Translations under genes and position numbers: made by a program
Shown here: piece after piece, positions 7,968 through 17,405 of the stretch
Layout of the letters: every line of letters starts with the position of its first letter
Position numbering within the stretch: the first letter of the stretch is position 1
Assembly (NCBI GenBank): GCA_015056325.1
Contig: SVGL01000010.1
Location: 40,463 to 104,462, forward strand
Origin: Clostridiales bacterium
GTDB taxonomy: Bacteria; Bacillota; Clostridia; Christensenellales; Aristaeellaceae
Length of the DNA stretch: 64,000 nt
Reading direction: 5' to 3'
The notes under the pieces: generated by a model
What the model saw: only the letters and a program-made list of their open reading frames with translations
What the model was told of the DNA's origin: nothing
Database searches by the model: none

Positions 7968-8053
7968 AATCACATTCGGGCGGGCGGCGTGGGCTGTCCG
8001 CCTGTTTCATGCAAAAAACCTGCATTTTCCCTGAAAAATCCGCGTTTTGCCTC

Positions 8054-8082
8054 TTGCTTTTCCATGGGGGCTGTGGTATAAT
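8054..8082 (+). promoter_or_regulatory. Sigma-A promoter for rpmB
   Basis: TTGCTT (8054-8059), a 17-base spacer and TATAAT (8077-8082), about 47 bases before rpmB. Confidence 0.8.
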
Positions 8083-8128
8083 AGCAAGGCTTTGATGTGT
8101 GCATACTCCAACAAGGAGGTGGATTTCC

Positions 8129-8341
8129 ATGGGTAAGTATTGCGAAGTTTGCGGCAAGGGTACTCTGAACGGCCACGCCGTCAGCCACTCCAACCGTAAG
8201 ACCAACCGCATCTGGGCTCCCAATGTTCAGAATGTCCGCGTTGTGGTCAACGGCACTGCGAAGCGTATGAACGTCTGCACCAGCTGCCTGCGCAGCGGCA
8301 ACGTCACTCGTGCGCTCCCCCGTACCCGCAAGGAAGCGTAA
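8129..8341 (+). CDS. rpmB: Ribosomal protein bL28
   Basis: This 70-residue protein of the large subunit begins MGKYCEVCGKGTLNGHAVSH and ends in a basic tail. Two CxxC pairs (CEVC near residue 4 and CTSC near residue 51) make it the zinc-ribbon form of bL28. The start at 8129 has AAGGAGG 9 bases upstream; an upstream in-frame ATG at 8099 would run through the ribosome site. It has its own promoter and two tandem hairpins downstream. Confidence 0.97.
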   Translation: MGKYCEVCGKGTLNGHAVSHSNRKTNRIWAPNVQNVRVVVNGTAKRMNVCTSCLRSGNVTRALPRTRKEA

Positions 8342-8389
8342 TCGGTTCGCCGGTTCGTCACGCCTTAGCAGAGGATGCATCAATTTCGT

Positions 8390-8411
8390 CAGACTGTTGT
8401 GCGACGGTCTG
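8390..8411 (+). terminator. Hairpin downstream of rpmB (first of two)
   Basis: CAGACTGT (8390-8397) pairs with ACGGTCTG (8404-8411) around the loop TGTGCG; the tail is GCGATTTTC. It shares its loop with the stronger hairpin at 8440-8473. Confidence 0.5.
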
Positions 8412-8427
8412 GCGATTTTCTGTAAAT

Positions 8428-8440
8428 GGGTCGAAGACCC
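8428..8440. repeat. 13-nt hairpin repeat GGGTCGAAGACCC, copy 1
   Basis: A perfect 5-bp stem around GAA. Identical copies lie at 8583-8595, 51994-52006 and 62734-62746. Confidence 0.8.
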
Positions 8441-8473
8441 CTCCGATTGTTGTGCGACAATCGGAGGTTTTTT
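8440..8473 (+). terminator. Rho-independent terminator after rpmB
   Basis: CCTCCGATTGT (8440-8450) pairs with ACAATCGGAGG (8457-8467), followed by TTTTTT. Confidence 0.9.
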
Positions 8474-8533
8474 GTTTTAATTCGTAATTAGGAATGCGGA
8501 ATGCGGAATTTACCAAGTTGCTCGGTGTTCGCC

Positions 8534-8562
8534 TTTACAAGGGAACATACATGCGGTATAAT
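8534..8562 (+). promoter_or_regulatory. Sigma-A promoter for mrfAB
   Basis: TTTACA (8534-8539), a 17-base spacer and TATAAT (8557-8562) precede mrfA. Confidence 0.8.
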
Positions 8563-8582
8563 GAAGATAATACCTCGAAAGG

Positions 8583-8595
8583 GGGTCGAAGACCC
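8583..8595. repeat. 13-nt hairpin repeat GGGTCGAAGACCC, copy 2, at the mrfA ribosome site
   Basis: The copy overlaps the GGGGG of the only plausible ribosome site for mrfA (8578-8585) and separates it from the annotated TTG start at 8610. Confidence 0.75.
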
Positions 8596-8609
8596 TGAAT
8601 GTAGACCAG

Positions 8610-10865
8610 TTGACCCAACAGCTCCGCAGCGACCCGCTGTTCATGCGCAATGTCGTGCGCTGGGAAACCATCCCGCCCCGTGAGGCGAAGTATGCTGCTT
8701 TTCCAGAGCAGCTGGACGAGCGGCTGATCCCCGTGCTGCAGAAGAGAGGGATCCACCAGCTGTACACCCATCAGGCCCATGCGGTACGCTCCGTGCTGGA
8801 AGGGCAGGATGTGGTGGTTGTCACTCCCACGGCCTCGGGCAAAACCATGTGCTACAATCTGCCGGTGCTGTCCGCCATTCTGCAGAATGAGGACGCCCGC
8901 GCGCTGTATCTGTTCCCGACCAAGGCACTTTCCGCCGATCAGGTCAGCGAGCTGTACGAGCTGATTGAGATGATGGGCGTGGACATCAAGACCTACACCT
9001 ACGACGGCGATACCCCCGGCGCAGCGCGCAAGGCGGTGCGGCAGGCGGGGCATATCGTGGTCACCAATCCTGACATGCTGCACTCCGGCATCCTGCCTCA
9101 CCATACCAAGTGGGTCAAGCTGTTCGAGAATCTGCGCTATATTGTCATCGACGAGATCCACACCTACCGCGGCGTGTTCGGGTCGAACCTGGCCAATGTC
9201 CTGCGCCGCCTGATCCGCCTGTGCAGTTTCTACGGCTCGAAGCCCCAGTTCATCCTGTGCTCGGCGACCATCGCCAACCCCCAGGAGCTGGCGGAAACCC
9301 TCATTGGGCGGCCCGTCCACATGGTGGACGACAACGGCGCGCCTATGGGCGCGCGGCACTTCGTGTTCTACAACCCGCCGGTGGTGAACCGCCAGCTGGG
9401 CATCCGGCGCGGGGTGATCCCGGAGACGCGCAACATCGCCTCCATGCTGCTGAAGAACGGCATCCAGACCATTACCTTCGCCCGATCGCGGCTGACGGTG
9501 GAGGTGCTGACCAAGTACCTGAAGGACCTGGTGCGCGATCCTATCGGCAACGCCGGACGGGTGCGCGGCTATCGCGGCGGATACCTTCCCACTGAACGCC
9601 GCGAGATCGAGAAGGGGCTGCGGGCGGGCTCCATCGACGCGGTGGTCTCCACCAACGCCCTCGAGCTGGGCATCGACATCGGCGCGCTGGACGCCTGCGT
9701 GCTTTGCGGTTACCCGGGGACGATCGCCTCTGCGTGGCAGCAGGCGGGCCGCGCTGGCCGCCGCAAGGGGACGAGCATCGTGTTCTACGTCGCATCCTCC
9801 GCAGCGATCGACCAGTACATCGTCAGCCACCCGGATTATTTCCTGCGCCAGAGCCCGGAGAACGCTCTGCTTAACCCTGACAACCTCTACATCATGCTCA
9901 GTCACTTCAAGTGTGCAGCCTTTGAGCTGCCCTTCGAGGACGGCGACGCCTTCGGCAACGCTCCCGGTACCCCGGAAATGCTGGAGTACCTCACCGAGGC
10001 AAACATCGTCCGCCATGTGGACGGGCGATACCACTGGTCGGCGGAGGACTTCCCGGCCAGCGAGATCAGCCTGCGAAGCGCGTCCGCTGAGGAAAACTTC
10101 ATGATCATTGATATCACCAATCCCCAGAAGCACCGCGTGATTGGAGAGATGGACCGATTCACCGTGCCGATGCTGCTGCACGAGAATGCCATCTATATGC
10201 ACGAGGCCCAGCAGTATCAGGTGGAAAAGCTGGACTTCGACGCGTGCAAGGCCTTCATCCGCCGGGTGGATACGGGCTACTACACGGACGCGGACCTCAA
10301 CGTGACGTTGTCCCTGCTGGACATTGAGCGGGAGGAAGAGCGGGGTGGCGTCCACCGCGGCCTGGGTGAGGTGCGGGTGTCCACGCTGGTGACGATGTTC
10401 AAGAAGATCAAGTTCGACACCCACGAGACGCTGGGCTTCGGGCATGTCAGATTGCCGGAGACGGACATGCATACCACCGCCATGTGGTGGACGCTGCCGG
10501 ACGAGCTGGCGGCGAAGTATGACTCCGACACGCTGAAAAACGGCATGCTGGGCGTGACGAACCTGCTGCGGATCGTGGCGCCTTTGTCGCTGATGTGCGC
10601 GCCCCAGGACGTGGCGGTGCTGTACCAGGTGAAGTCGCCGATCACAAACAAGCCGACGATCATCCTGTACGACAACTGCCCGGGCGGCGTGGGTCTGAGC
10701 CACAAGGCCTACGGGATGCAGCAGCTGCTGCTGGAGCAGGCGCTGCAAATCGTGAATGATTGCTCGTGTCCGTTTGGGTGTCCCAGCTGCGCCGGACCGA
10801 TGGGCGAGATAGGCATGAATGGCAAGCGCACAGCGTGGGAGCTGCTGAAGGAACTGGTGAAGTAA
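8610..10865 (+). CDS. mrfA: DNA helicase MrfA (YprA)
   Basis: This is a superfamily-2 DEAH/DExH helicase of about 751 residues. It is collinear throughout with Bacillus YprA/MrfA, which works with the nuclease MrfB in repair of mitomycin-type adducts. Walker A (TPTASGKT) is at 72-79, the DEIH box at 181-184, SATIANP further on, the QxxGRxGR motif in WQQAGRAGRRKG, and a C-terminal cysteine set C718, C720, C724, C727 that should bind zinc. The start is uncertain. TTG at 8610 is 24 bases from the AAAGGGGG site, whereas an in-frame CTG at 8595 (adding LNVDQ) has better spacing of 9. A 13-nt hairpin repeat sits between site and start. mrfB follows 96 bases later. Confidence 0.95.
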   Translation: MTQQLRSDPLFMRNVVRWETIPPREAKYAAFPEQLDERLIPVLQKRGIHQLYTHQAHAVRSVLEGQDVVVVTPTASGKTMCYNLPVLSAILQNEDARALYLFPTKALSADQVSELYELIEMMGVDIKTYTYDGDTPGAARKAVRQAGHIVVTNPDMLHSGILPHHTKWVKLFENLRYIVIDEIHTYRGVFGSNLANVLRRLIRLCSFYGSKPQFILCSATIANPQELAETLIGRPVHMVDDNGAPMGARHFVFYNPPVVNRQLGIRRGVIPETRNIASMLLKNGIQTITFARSRLTVEVLTKYLKDLVRDPIGNAGRVRGYRGGYLPTERREIEKGLRAGSIDAVVSTNALELGIDIGALDACVLCGYPGTIASAWQQAGRAGRRKGTSIVFYVASSAAIDQYIVSHPDYFLRQSPENALLNPDNLYIMLSHFKCAAFELPFEDGDAFGNAPGTPEMLEYLTEANIVRHVDGRYHWSAEDFPASEISLRSASAEENFMIIDITNPQKHRVIGEMDRFTVPMLLHENAIYMHEAQQYQVEKLDFDACKAFIRRVDTGYYTDADLNVTLSLLDIEREEERGGVHRGLGEVRVSTLVTMFKKIKFDTHETLGFGHVRLPETDMHTTAMWWTLPDELAAKYDSDTLKNGMLGVTNLLRIVAPLSLMCAPQDVAVLYQVKSPITNKPTIILYDNCPGGVGLSHKAYGMQQLLLEQALQIVNDCSCPFGCPSCAGPMGEIGMNGKRTAWELLKELVK

Positions 10866-10961
10866 GCCTGTGAGGACAGCAGACGGCTCCCTTAGCTGCC
10901 TGCGGGAGAATGCGCAAGCCGCATGATCTGCCTATAACAACGGAGAAAGGAGGGATGCGCC

Positions 10962-12119
10962 ATGAATCTTCGCGACAAGCTTAAGGCCATCGAAAAGCCC
11001 AAAGTCAAAGTAACCGTCGTGCCAACCCAGCCGGAAGCGCCGCCGCGTCCCGCCTTCACCGACTGCTGGCGCGCCGAAACCACCCACACGCCCTCCGCTT
11101 ACCCTATCCGGCGTGAAACCGTCATGCTCATGCAGGGCGACGACATGCCGGGGGATTTTTCCCCGGAGCGCATCCTTTACCTCGATACAGAAACCACCGG
11201 CCTCATGGGCGCGGGGACGGTTGCCTTCGAGGTGGGCTTGGGATGGCAGGCGGGGAGTACCTTCCACGTGCGGCAGCTGGTTATGCGGGACTACCCGGAG
11301 GAGCGCTTCCTGCTGGAGGAGATCGTCCGCGTAGCAGAAAGCTTCGACGTGGTGTGCACCTTCAACGGCAAGACCTTCGATTTGCCCCTACTGCGCAACC
11401 GTTTCATCATGAACCGAATCCGCACAACCTGCCTGGACAAGCCCCACATCGACCTTTTGCACATCGCGAGGCGTGTGTGGAAGCTGCGCCTCAAGCACTG
11501 CAACCTCACCAACCTGGAGGAAGCCCTGCTGGGCATCCCGCGCGTGGACGACCTGCCCGGCGCCCAGGTGCCGGAAAGGTTCTTTTCCTATTTGAAGACG
11601 GGGGATTTCACCCTGCTGGACGACGTGCTTGACCACAATGAGCAGGACATCGTCAGCCTGCAGAATCTTCTCAGCCACATGTGCCGCATGTACGAGAATC
11701 CCGAGCAGCTGCGCTTTGACGAGGATGTGTACTCGATGGGTGTGGCGTTGGAGCGCTTCCATCATGGCCAGGAGGCTCGCCGGTGCTACGAGCTGGCCGG
11801 CGGGGCGATGCATGCGGCATCCCAGAGCCGCCTGGCCCAAAGCTATCGCAAATCCGGCGAACGCGCTGAGGCTGTCCATATCTGGCAGGAGATGATCCGT
11901 CGCCGTGAGGGAGGCGTCTCCCCTTATGTGGAACTGGCCAAGCACTATGAGCATGCGGAAAAGGACTACGCGGCCGCCCTGGATGTGGTCAGGAAGGCCC
12001 TTGTTTTGCTGGCGGAGCCCACTTTATTTGAAGATAGTGCTGTACAAGATGCCAGAAATGCGTTACAATACCGGTATGAGCGCCTGAAACGGAAAGCAAG
12101 CACTCACATGAATGATTGA
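10962..12119 (+). CDS. mrfB: Exonuclease MrfB (YprB), RNase H-like fold
   Basis: This 385-residue protein has a DEDD-type exonuclease domain and acts with MrfA in DNA repair. Visible catalytic motifs are LYLDTETTGL (D75, E77), FNGKTFDLPLLRNRF and DHNEQDIVSLQNLL. The C-terminal third (about 245-385) is helical, with TPR-like repeats such as GQEARRCYELAGGAMHAA. The N-terminus is basic and proline-rich. The AAAGGAGGG site and spacing support the ATG at 10962. It is downstream of mrfA on the same strand, as in Bacillus. Confidence 0.93.
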   Translation: MNLRDKLKAIEKPKVKVTVVPTQPEAPPRPAFTDCWRAETTHTPSAYPIRRETVMLMQGDDMPGDFSPERILYLDTETTGLMGAGTVAFEVGLGWQAGSTFHVRQLVMRDYPEERFLLEEIVRVAESFDVVCTFNGKTFDLPLLRNRFIMNRIRTTCLDKPHIDLLHIARRVWKLRLKHCNLTNLEEALLGIPRVDDLPGAQVPERFFSYLKTGDFTLLDDVLDHNEQDIVSLQNLLSHMCRMYENPEQLRFDEDVYSMGVALERFHHGQEARRCYELAGGAMHAASQSRLAQSYRKSGERAEAVHIWQEMIRRREGGVSPYVELAKHYEHAEKDYAAALDVVRKALVLLAEPTLFEDSAVQDARNALQYRYERLKRKASTHMND

Positions 12120-12140
12120 AACATCAAAGGAGTCATACAT

Positions 12141-12971
12141 ATGGGATTCATGGCAAGTTGGAAGGGGCAGCAGGCAATGCGCGCCCACACCAAGGGTGAA
12201 CTGGAAAAGGCAAAGAAGCTGTATCAAGAGGCGATCGATGGCGGGCTGATGGAGGCCCGCACGATGCTGAGCTACTCGCTGCTTTTGATCCGCGAGGGCA
12301 GCTATGAGCAGGCCATGGCGCTGCTGCTCAAGACACAGAAGGCCCCCGACCTCACCCCGGACCGCAAGAGCCAGCTCTTTGTGGACTACGCTGCCTGCTG
12401 TGCCAAGACTGGTCAGCTGGAAAAGGGCGTGAAGCTCCTGGAGAAGCAGCATGCCCGTACCCCCATCGGCCTGACCTACCAGACCCTGGGGTACCTGTAT
12501 GTGGAACAGCTCTCCCAGGGTAAGCCCGTGGCGGACGAAAACACTGTGGTCATGGTTCCCGGCCCCCATGAGTTTTCCGACCCCGTGCCCGGTGAGGGCC
12601 TCTCCGTGGAGGAGAAGCAGGCTATCCTGGACAAGCAGTATGAGGAGCTGAAGCAGAAGGCCTTGAAGCTTATCGATGACTCCCTGGAGTACGACGACGA
12701 GGATCCCGTCTGCCTGGACAACAAGGGCCAGTATTTCTACCGTGTCCTGGGCGACAAGGCTGCCGCCAAGGCGTGGTTCGACAAGGCCCACGAGGAGAAG
12801 CCCGGTCAGATTGACAGCCTGTGGTTCCTCAGCCGCTACGACATTGAAAATGGCGACACCGAGGCGGCTATCGAGAAGCTGGAGACCGCTCTGGAGGGTC
12901 GCTTCTCCCCGCTGAACTATGTGGACAAGGACGCTGTTGCGGCAGAGATCAAGCGGCTCAAAGGGGAGTAA
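12141..12971 (+). CDS. TPR-repeat protein
   Basis: This 276-residue cytosolic protein is built of tetratricopeptide-like helical repeats: KGELEKAKKLYQEAIDGG (about 17-34), EGSYEQAMALLLKTQ, TGQLEKGVKLLEKQ and NGDTEAAIEKLETALEGR. There is no signal peptide, transmembrane segment or catalytic motif. It begins 21 bases after mrfB with an AAAGGAG site, so it is very probably in the mrfAB transcript. It may be an adaptor for the helicase-nuclease pair or simply co-transcribed; nothing in the sequence decides this. Confidence 0.85.
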   Translation: MGFMASWKGQQAMRAHTKGELEKAKKLYQEAIDGGLMEARTMLSYSLLLIREGSYEQAMALLLKTQKAPDLTPDRKSQLFVDYAACCAKTGQLEKGVKLLEKQHARTPIGLTYQTLGYLYVEQLSQGKPVADENTVVMVPGPHEFSDPVPGEGLSVEEKQAILDKQYEELKQKALKLIDDSLEYDDEDPVCLDNKGQYFYRVLGDKAAAKAWFDKAHEEKPGQIDSLWFLSRYDIENGDTEAAIEKLETALEGRFSPLNYVDKDAVAAEIKRLKGE

Positions 12972-13017
12972 GTGCTGCTGTGGCATTCCCCCCTCCGTCT
13001 GCTGTGCAGACATCGCC

Positions 13018-13100
13018 CTTTCGTAGGGGAACTGTCGCCGCAAGGAGACGGAGAGGTTCACAACCGACAAATTTCGCGGAGGGGGTATTGATCCCTCTCC
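13018..13100 (+). repeat. Intergenic repeat fragment and hairpin before pth
   Basis: Positions 13018-13062 resemble 6690-6735 (see that entry). They are followed by a hairpin in which CGGAGGGGG pairs with CCCTCTCCG (about 13076-13101). Confidence 0.4.
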
Positions 13101-13128
13101 GCCATACCGTGTTTTGGAGAAAGGAATC

Positions 13129-13707
13129 ATGATGGAAACATATATTGTTGTGGGCCTGGGAAATCCCGGTGCCCAGTACGCAAAGACCCGCCACAACGCG
13201 GGCTGGGAGTCCCTGGAGGTGCTGGTGCGCCGGTGGAATGCGCCCCTCATCAAGAAGAAGTTCGACGGGCTCCTGGCGGAAACCACCTATGACGGTAAGC
13301 GCGTGGTGCTCTGTCAGCCGCAGACCTTTATGAATGCCTCGGGTGAGTGCGTGCAGCAGCTGCTGGCATGGTACAAGTGTCCACTGGAGAATATGATGGT
13401 GATTTATGATGACATTGACCTGCCGGCAGCCAAGCTCCGGGTGCGGAAGAATGGCAGTAGCGGCACCCATAACGGCATGAGGTCGATCCTGCAGTGCATC
13501 GGGGGCCAGCAGGGCTTTCCGCGGATCCGCGTGGGCGTGGGTTCCAAGCCGGAGGGCTGGGATCTGGCAGACTGGGTGCTGAGCACCTATCGCATGGCGG
13601 AGGAGCGTGAAGCAATGGAGAAAACCTTTGCCAAAGCCGCCGATGTGGTGGAGGACTGGCTGAAAAACGGTATTGACCATGCCATGCAGCTGGGAAACCG
13701 CAACTGA
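13129..13707 (+). CDS. pth: Peptidyl-tRNA hydrolase
   Basis: Pth releases tRNA from peptidyl-tRNAs that fall off the ribosome. The 192-residue product begins MMETYIVVGLGNPGAQYAKT, with conserved TRHNAGW (catalytic His), QPQTFMNASGE, YDDIDLPAAKLRVR and GSSGTHNGMRSI. The start is at one of two adjacent ATGs (13129 or 13132) behind GGAGAAAGGA; an upstream TTG at 13114 overlaps that site. mfd follows 32 bases downstream, an arrangement common in Firmicutes. Confidence 0.95.
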   Translation: MMETYIVVGLGNPGAQYAKTRHNAGWESLEVLVRRWNAPLIKKKFDGLLAETTYDGKRVVLCQPQTFMNASGECVQQLLAWYKCPLENMMVIYDDIDLPAAKLRVRKNGSSGTHNGMRSILQCIGGQQGFPRIRVGVGSKPEGWDLADWVLSTYRMAEEREAMEKTFAKAADVVEDWLKNGIDHAMQLGNRN

Positions 13708-13739
13708 TGCCGACTTGAACCCATGATGAAAGGATCACT

Positions 13740-16700
13740 ATGAAGCAACCTTTGTTCACCCCCGCCAGCCCTGCGTGGACACGGCTTGCCGCCTCCGCAG
13801 GGGAGGCGAAAACCCTTGCTCTGACCGGCCTTCCGGAGACGATGGCGGCCTTCGTGGCAGCAAAGCTGGCAGAGGAAACCGGCAAACGCGTGCTGCTGCT
13901 CTCCGGCAATGACCTGCGCGCTACTCACGACGCCGATGACGGTCAGCAGCTGCTGGGTACCCGGTGCGCCTGCCTGCCCGGCGGCGAAATCGACCTGACC
14001 CGCGGCGCGTCCTCCCATGAGAGCGCCTGGCGCAGGCTCGAAACCCTTGCGCGGATCAACGCCGGCGGGGTTTCCTTGCTGTGTGCGTCCATGGAGGCCG
14101 CCGTGCAGCGCATGGGCAGCGCGGCCAGGTTCGCGGAGAAAACCGTCCGCCTGGAGCTGGGCAGCGTCATCGAGCCGGCGGAGCTCATCCGAAAGCTCAC
14201 CCAAATGGGCTACGAGCGTGTCAGCATGGTCGAGGGCAAAGGCCAGTGCGCCCAGCGCGGCGACATTGTCGACGTGTATCCGCCCGCCGGGGCTGTCGCC
14301 CTGCGCATCGAATTCTTCGGGGACGAGATCGACTCCATTCGCGCGTTCGACACCATGAGCCAGCGCAGTCTGGAGCCCGCGGAGGAAGCCATTCTGCCCC
14401 CCGCCACGGAAGTCCTGCTGGACGAGGGCGAGGCGAAATCCGCCGCCCAGCGCATGCGGGACGCCATCGAGGCCGCCCGCCCTGATAAGCCCCAGGAAGT
14501 CAGCCTCTTTGCGGATCTGCCGCCGCTGCCCGATGACGCGGAGGATGACGCTGCCTTCTACGACAAGAAGATCGCCCCCAAGGTCAAGCAGCGCGAGCAG
14601 ACTGCCAGCCGCATTGCCGAGCTGGAGCGGAGAACCGCCCAGCTGATGCGCGACGCCGACGCCGTGGAGCAGGGATTACCCTTCCGGCGCATTCGCGCGT
14701 GGCTGCCGGTGCTGACGGATGAGATGCACACGGTGATTGACTGGTTCCAGCCGGAGGTCGTGCTGCTCAGCGACCCGGACATGCTGCGCAAACGGGCAGG
14801 GGAGCGCCGCAACGGCTTTGCGGAGGATCTGGACTCCGCCATGGGCCGCGGCGAGGCTGTGAAGGAGCAGGAGAACCTGCTCATGTCCTGGGAGGAGCTC
14901 GTCTCCGCGATGGATGGCCGCTGCGTGGTGGCCGTCACTGAATTCCTGGAGGGCCTGGGCGGAGTGAAGGTCGTCGATGCCATCGACCTGCATGCTGAGC
15001 GCGTGCAGGGTTACTCCAACCAGATGAAGCTGCTGGCGGCGGACTGCCAGGACTGGATCGCCGCGGGGCACCGGATTGCCCTGCTCTGCGGCGGCGTAGC
15101 TCGTGGTCAGCGCCTGGAGAACAGTCTGCGCGACCTGGAGGTTCCTGCCCATTTCGCCGAAGTGGCGGAGGAGCTTCAGCCTGGCCGTGTTACCATCCTG
15201 CCCGGTACCCTGGGCAAGGGCTTCATCTGGGAGGACGCGGGGCTCATCGTCGTCAGCGACACGGATGTATACGGCGCGGGCTATCGCAAGGTCAAGAAGC
15301 GCACCCATTCGGGCGAGAAAATCGCTGCCTTCACCGACCTCAAGCCCGGCGATTATGTGGTGCATGAGGAGTACGGCGTGGGCGTGTTCCTGGGTACGAC
15401 GCAGATCAAGATCGGCGGCCCGGGCGGCATCCGGCGAGACTTCCTGCAGATCCAGTACAACGGCAGCGACAAGCTGAACGTCCCCATTGAGCAGCTGGAT
15501 CGCGTCCAGCGATACATCGGAAACCCGCAAAATCCTCCGAAGCTGAACAGTCTGGGCAATTCCGAATGGCAGAAGCAGAAGGCGAAGGTGCGCGAGGGCC
15601 TGAAGGCCATTGCCTTCGACCTGGTGAAGCTCTATGCCACCCGCGAGAAGTCCGCTGGCTTTGCCTTCAGCCCCGATACCCCCTGGCAGCGGGAGTTCGA
15701 GGATCAGTTCCCCTACGAGCTCACCCCCGACCAGGCCCAGTCTGTGATGGAGATTACCGCAGACATGGAGGCCCCCAAGAACATGGATCGACTGCTCTGC
15801 GGCGACGTGGGCTACGGCAAGACCGAGGTGTCCCTCCGCGCGGCCTTCAAGGCCCTTATGGACGACAAGCAGGTCGCCATCCTTGCGCCGACGACCATCC
15901 TCGCCCAGCAGCACTACAACACGGTCCTGAAGCGCTTCAAAGGCTTTCCGGTGCGGGCGGAGGTGCTCTCCCGCTTCCGCACGGCCAAGGAGGTCCGCGA
16001 TATCCTGGAACGCCTCAAAAAGGGCGAGATTGACATCCTTGTCGGCACCCACCGTCTGCTGGCCAAGGACGTGCAGTTCAAAGATCTGGGCCTCCTCATT
16101 GTGGACGAGGAGCAGCGCTTCGGCGTGCAGCACAAGGAACAGATCAAGAACATGAAGAACCAGGTGGACGTGCTGACGCTGTCCGCCACGCCCATCCCGC
16201 GCACGCTGCACATGTCGATGGTGGGCATCCGCGACATGTCCGTGCTGGAGACGCCTCCGGAGGAGCGTCTCCCGGTGCAGACCCGCGTGGTCGATTACAA
16301 CGACGGCATGATCCGCGACGCCATCCTGCGTGAAATCTCCCGCGGCGGACAGGTGTACTTCCTGTACAACCAGGTCAGGCGCATTGAGGAGTTCTACGCC
16401 CGCCTGCGCGCTCTGGTGCCGGAAGCCCGCATCGGCGTGGCTCACGGCCAGATGAAGGAGCACGGCCTCGAGGACGTGATGATGGACTTCTATGGTGGCA
16501 GCTACGATGTGCTGCTGTGCACGACCATCATCGAGTCCGGCCTGGACGTGCCCACCGCGAACACGCTGATCGTCTTTGATGCGGACCGGTTCGGCCTCAG
16601 TCAGCTCTACCAGCTGCGCGGCCGCGTGGGACGAAGCAACCGGCAGGCGTATGCCTACTTCACCGTTCGTCCGGATCGGAATCTGACGGAGACGGCGGAT

Positions 16701-17399
16701 CAGCGACTGGCTGCCATCCGAGAATTCACTGAGTTCGGCGCGGGCTTCCGCATCGCCATGCGCGACCTGGAAATCCGCGGCGCGGGCAACATCCTGGGCG
16801 CCGAGCAGCACGGTCATCTTGCCACCGTCGGCTATGACATGTACTGCAAGCTGATGGAGGAGGTCCTGCTGGAAACCAAGGACGAACTCTCCGGTAAGGC
16901 GCCGGCCCAGCCCCATTTCGAGACCCGCGTGGACGTGAAGGTGGACGCATATCTGCCTGAATCCTACGTCAAGGACGACCGCCAGCGCATGGAAATGTAC
17001 AAGCGTATTGCCTCCCTGGTGACGGACGTGGACCGCGCCGATATCGTGGATGAGCTGATCGACCGCTTTGGCGAGGTGCCTCCGTCCGTAGAGACCCTGC
17101 TGGATATTGCCCAGCTCCGTGCCCAGGCCAACAAGCTGGCCATCAGCCAGGTGACCTACAAGCCTGGCGGCTTCCTGGTGCTCAAGATTGACCTGAAGCA
17201 CCTGCCCCAGGATGACGAGGGATACATCACCGCCATGGCCAAGGCGGACAAGCGTATCATGCCCAGCCGCATGAATCCTGACGTGCTGATTTTTGCTGCG
17301 CCGGGCCTGAACGAGTACGGCATTCTCCGGGAGGCTGTGAAGGCCTTGATGAAGTGGAATCAGGTGTTTGAGGAAATGATCGCTGCAAAGACTGAGTGA
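13740..17399 (+). CDS. mfd: Transcription-repair coupling factor Mfd
   Basis: Mfd removes RNA polymerase stalled at DNA damage and recruits UvrA. The 1219-residue protein has the full domain order: UvrB-like N-terminal module (about 1-330), an RNA-polymerase interaction domain (about 500-570: PGDYVVHEEYGVGVFLGTTQ), and RecG-like SF2 translocase lobes with Walker A (LLCGDVGYGKTEVSLRAAF), the DEEQ box (IVDEEQRFGVQHKE) and the SATPIPRTLHMSMVGIRDMS motif. The TRG motif follows, with ...RGRVGRSNRQAYAYF and RDLEIRGAGNILGAEQ, then the C-terminal D7 domain. Length is normal. An AAAGGA site precedes the ATG. It ends at a strong terminator. Confidence 0.97.
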   Translation: MKQPLFTPASPAWTRLAASAGEAKTLALTGLPETMAAFVAAKLAEETGKRVLLLSGNDLRATHDADDGQQLLGTRCACLPGGEIDLTRGASSHESAWRRLETLARINAGGVSLLCASMEAAVQRMGSAARFAEKTVRLELGSVIEPAELIRKLTQMGYERVSMVEGKGQCAQRGDIVDVYPPAGAVALRIEFFGDEIDSIRAFDTMSQRSLEPAEEAILPPATEVLLDEGEAKSAAQRMRDAIEAARPDKPQEVSLFADLPPLPDDAEDDAAFYDKKIAPKVKQREQTASRIAELERRTAQLMRDADAVEQGLPFRRIRAWLPVLTDEMHTVIDWFQPEVVLLSDPDMLRKRAGERRNGFAEDLDSAMGRGEAVKEQENLLMSWEELVSAMDGRCVVAVTEFLEGLGGVKVVDAIDLHAERVQGYSNQMKLLAADCQDWIAAGHRIALLCGGVARGQRLENSLRDLEVPAHFAEVAEELQPGRVTILPGTLGKGFIWEDAGLIVVSDTDVYGAGYRKVKKRTHSGEKIAAFTDLKPGDYVVHEEYGVGVFLGTTQIKIGGPGGIRRDFLQIQYNGSDKLNVPIEQLDRVQRYIGNPQNPPKLNSLGNSEWQKQKAKVREGLKAIAFDLVKLYATREKSAGFAFSPDTPWQREFEDQFPYELTPDQAQSVMEITADMEAPKNMDRLLCGDVGYGKTEVSLRAAFKALMDDKQVAILAPTTILAQQHYNTVLKRFKGFPVRAEVLSRFRTAKEVRDILERLKKGEIDILVGTHRLLAKDVQFKDLGLLIVDEEQRFGVQHKEQIKNMKNQVDVLTLSATPIPRTLHMSMVGIRDMSVLETPPEERLPVQTRVVDYNDGMIRDAILREISRGGQVYFLYNQVRRIEEFYARLRALVPEARIGVAHGQMKEHGLEDVMMDFYGGSYDVLLCTTIIESGLDVPTANTLIVFDADRFGLSQLYQLRGRVGRSNRQAYAYFTVRPDRNLTETADQRLAAIREFTEFGAGFRIAMRDLEIRGAGNILGAEQHGHLATVGYDMYCKLMEEVLLETKDELSGKAPAQPHFETRVDVKVDAYLPESYVKDDRQRMEMYKRIASLVTDVDRADIVDELIDRFGEVPPSVETLLDIAQLRAQANKLAISQVTYKPGGFLVLKIDLKHLPQDDEGYITAMAKADKRIMPSRMNPDVLIFAAPGLNEYGILREAVKALMKWNQVFEEMIAAKTE

Positions 17400-17405
17400 A
17401 TCAGC

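Noticed and set aside
8535..10748. Long minus-strand open frame (737 codons) opposite mrfA
   Set aside because: It is an antisense shadow of a high-GC gene; its translation is rich in His, Gln and Arg with no motif and no ribosome site.
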